From Betaproteobacteria bacterium UBA2293 (GTDB lineage Bacteria > Pseudomonadota > Gammaproteobacteria > Burkholderiales > Rhodocyclaceae), in contig DDWF01000068.1 of assembly GCA_002345845.1 (NCBI GenBank), positions 1 to 6,965 of the forward strand: a DNA stretch of 6,965 bases, written 5' to 3'. The translations under genes were made by a program, and so were the position numbers. This document shows positions 4,949-6,965 of this stretch, in pieces; position 1 is the stretch's first letter, and each line of letters starts with the position of its first letter. Under the pieces are notes generated by a model, which saw nothing but the letters and a program-made list of their open reading frames with translations, made no database searches and had not been told where the DNA came from.

Positions 4949-6965
4949 AACTCAATCGACGGGATTTCATCAAGGCCAACGCTGCGGCGGCGGCCATTTC
5001 GGCGGCCGGCCTGCCAGCCGGTACGGCCCTGGCAGCCCCCCAGGCCGATGCCATTCGCTGGGACAAGGCGCCCTGCCGCTTCTGCGGCACCGGTTGCAGC
5101 GTGCTGGTCGGCACGCAGAACGGTCGTGTGGTAGCCACCCAGGGCGACCCGGATGCACCGGTCAATCGTGGTCTGAACTGCATCAAGGGCTATTTCCTGT
5201 CCAAGATCATGTCCGGCAGCGATCGCCTGAAGACGCCGATGCTGCGCATGAGCAACGGCAAGTACGACAAGAACGGTGAATTCGCACCGATTTCCTGGAA
5301 ACAGGCCTTCGACATCATGGAAGAGAAGGTCAAGGCGACGATCAAGGCCAAGGGGCCGAATGGCCTGGCGATGTTCGGCTCAGGCCAGTGGACCGTCTGG
5401 GAAGGCTACGCCGCCGCCAAATTCATGAAGGCCGGCCTGCGTACCAACAACCTCGATCCCAATGCCCGCCACTGCATGGCCTCGGCCGTTGCCGGCTTCA
5501 TGCGCACCTTCGGCATCGATGAGCCGATGGGCTGCTACGACGATATCGAGCATGCCGACGCCTTCGTGCTCTGGGGCTCGAACATGGCCGAGATGCACCC
5601 GATCCTGTGGACGCGCATCACCGACCGCAAGCTGTCGAACAAACATGTCAAGGTCGCCGTGCTGTCGACCTTCGAGCACCGCTCCTACGAGCTCGCCGAC
5701 ATCCCGATGATCTTCACGCCGCAGACGGACTTGGCGATCCTCAACTACATCGCCAACTACATCATCCAGACGGGCAAGGTTAACCAGGCTTTTGTCGACC
5801 GGAACGTCAATTTCAAGAAGAGCGCCACCGACATCGGCTACGGCCTGCGCCCGACGCACGCCCTGGAAAAGGATGCGACCAGCAACGGTTATCCCGGTGC
5901 CGACGGCAAGCCGAAGGGCGATACCGGCAAGTCCGAGGCGATCACCTTCGACGACTTCAAGAAGTTCGTTGCCGAATACACCGTCGAGAAGGTTTCCAAG
6001 CTGTCCGGCGTTTCCCAGAAGGACCTGAAGGCGCTGGCCGAGTTGTATGCCGATCCGAAGATCAAGGTCACCTCCTTCTGGACCATGGGTTTCAACCAGC
6101 ACACCCGCGGTACCTGGGCCAACAATCTCATCTATAACATCCACCTGCTGGTCGGCAAGATTTCCGAGCCGGGCAACAGCCCCTTCTCGCTGACCGGTCA
6201 GCCGTCCGCCTGCGGTACGGCGCGCGAGGTCGGCACTTTCTCGCACCGCCTGCCGGCCGACATGGTTGTCACCAACCCCGAGCATCGCAAGGTCACGGAA
6301 AAGCTCTGGGGTCTGCCCGACGGCACCATACCCGACAAGATCGGCCTGCACGCCGTGGCCATGCAACGGGCGTTGAAGGACGGCAAGGTCAACTTCTACT
6401 GGCAGCAGTGCAATAACAATATGCAGGCCGGCCCGAACATCAATGATGAAATGTTCCCCGGCTGGCGCAATCCGGACAATTTCATCGTTGTCTCCGATCC
6501 GTACCCGACGGTTTCCTGCATGGCTGCCGACCTCATCCTGCCGACCGCCATGTGGGTCGAGAAGGAAGGCGCCTACGGCAATGCCGAACGGCGTACCCAG
6601 TTCTGGCGGCAGCAGGTCAAGTCGCCGGGCGAGTCGCGCTCCGACGTCTGGCAGGTCATGGAGTTCTCCAAGCGCTTCAAGGTCGAGGAAGTCTGGCCGG
6701 CCGAGCTGCTGGCCAAGGCGCCGCAACTGAAGGGCAAGACGCTTTTCGACGTGCTCTTCGCCAACGGCGTGGTCAATAAATACAAGCTCGGCGAGCTGCA
6801 GGCCGGTTTCGACAACGACGAATCGAAGCACTTCGGCTTCTATGTCCAGAAGGGCCTGTTCGAGGAATATGCCGCCTTCGGTCGCGGCCATGCCCACGAC
6901 CTGGCGCCGTTCGAGACCTATCACCAGTCGCGTGGTTTGCGCTGGCCGGTGGTCGACGGCAAGGA
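4945..6965 (+). CDS. napA: NapA, periplasmic nitrate reductase catalytic subunit (C-terminus beyond the window)
   Basis: Seen: 673 codons from a GTG start, open to the right edge; E. coli NapA has about 828, so roughly 155 residues are missing. It opens with a twin-arginine signal (N-R-R-D-F-I-K, 4-10), an Ala-rich hydrophobic stretch and a likely cleavage at A-L-A (28-30). The [4Fe-4S] cysteines are C44, C47, C51 and C79, with K81 as the usual Lys between cluster and cofactor. The Mo-ligating cysteine is C177 in [10 protein letters not shown]. Also present are [11 protein letters not shown] (380-390) and [12 protein letters not shown] (539-550). Known: it reduces nitrate to nitrite in the periplasm using Mo-bisMGD, with electrons from NapB/NapC or NapGH. 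It resembles the E. coli-type enzyme closely, apart from a slightly longer polar loop near 308-334. The start overlaps the napD stop by 4 nt, so translation is probably coupled; the FNR box implies induction at low oxygen. Confidence 0.98.
   Translation, partial: MKLNRRDFIKANAAAAAISAAGLPAGTALAAPQADAIRWDKAPCRFCGTGCSVLVGTQNGRVVATQGDPDAPVNRGLNCIKGYFLSKIMSGSDRLKTPMLRMSNGKYDKNGEFAPISWKQAFDIMEEKVKATIKAKGPNGLAMFGSGQWTVWEGYAAAKFMKAGLRTNNLDPNARHCMASAVAGFMRTFGIDEPMGCYDDIEHADAFVLWGSNMAEMHPILWTRITDRKLSNKHVKVAVLSTFEHRSYELADIPMIFTPQTDLAILNYIANYIIQTGKVNQAFVDRNVNFKKSATDIGYGLRPTHALEKDATSNGYPGADGKPKGDTGKSEAITFDDFKKFVAEYTVEKVSKLSGVSQKDLKALAELYADPKIKVTSFWTMGFNQHTRGTWANNLIYNIHLLVGKISEPGNSPFSLTGQPSACGTAREVGTFSHRLPADMVVTNPEHRKVTEKLWGLPDGTIPDKIGLHAVAMQRALKDGKVNFYWQQCNNNMQAGPNINDEMFPGWRNPDNFIVVSDPYPTVSCMAADLILPTAMWVEKEGAYGNAERRTQFWRQQVKSPGESRSDVWQVMEFSKRFKVEEVWPAELLAKAPQLKGKTLFDVLFANGVVNKYKLGELQAGFDNDESKHFGFYVQKGLFEEYAAFGRGHAHDLAPFETYHQSRGLRWPVVDGK

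Noticed and set aside
5380..6924. 514-codon open frame on the minus strand
   Set aside because: It lies wholly antisense to napA, whose plus-strand translation matches NapA motifs throughout. Long antisense frames are common in GC-rich genes, and the protein has no recognisable domain.

Overview
The window looks like chromosomal DNA of a GC-rich betaproteobacterium, most likely of the Rhodocyclales/Azonexus-Dechloromonas type. This rests on three things seen by eye: strong G/C preference at third codon positions, AhpC with an F-x-P-A-A-F-T-F-N-C-P active-site loop, and an LpxL-type acyltransferase ending in the P-E-Q-Y-x-W-V-H-R-R-F-K-T-R-P block. The genus is an inference. I see no insertion sequence, phage gene, CRISPR array, tRNA or rRNA.

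Left part (1-2020, all on the minus strand): a tight three-gene envelope group. Transcribed leftward, it is an LpxL/LpxM-family lipid A acyltransferase, then 10 nt later an InaA/WaaP-type lipopolysaccharide kinase-like protein, then 54 nt later a NodU/CmcH-family carbamoyltransferase that runs off the left edge. Acylation, phosphorylation and carbamoylation genes side by side suggest decoration of lipid A and core oligosaccharide, similar in gene content to the pseudomonad core-LPS clusters.

Middle (2156-4353, minus strand): ahpC followed by ahpF, the complete peroxiredoxin/flavoprotein reductase pair that detoxifies H2O2 and organic hydroperoxides with NADH. A 15-bp hairpin with a UUCG loop (in RNA) lies in the ahpC-ahpF spacer and probably tunes the ratio of the two products. 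Upstream of ahpC is a readable sigma-70 promoter, with a tandem OxyR-like site abutting its -35 element.

Right part (4691-6965, plus strand): napD and the first 673 codons of napA, overlapping by 4 nt. They encode the maturation chaperone and the catalytic Mo-bisMGD subunit of periplasmic nitrate reductase. A perfect FNR/Anr box (TTGAT-N4-ATCAA) lies 78 nt upstream of napD. The 337-nt region 4354-4690 is therefore a divergent control region: a peroxide-response promoter fires leftward and an oxygen-limitation/nitrate-respiration promoter fires rightward.

The genes are well-known families and I do not see an undescribed system. The parts most worth a second look are the divergent OxyR/FNR region, the ahpC-ahpF hairpin and the kinase-like protein that lacks the usual catalytic Asp.
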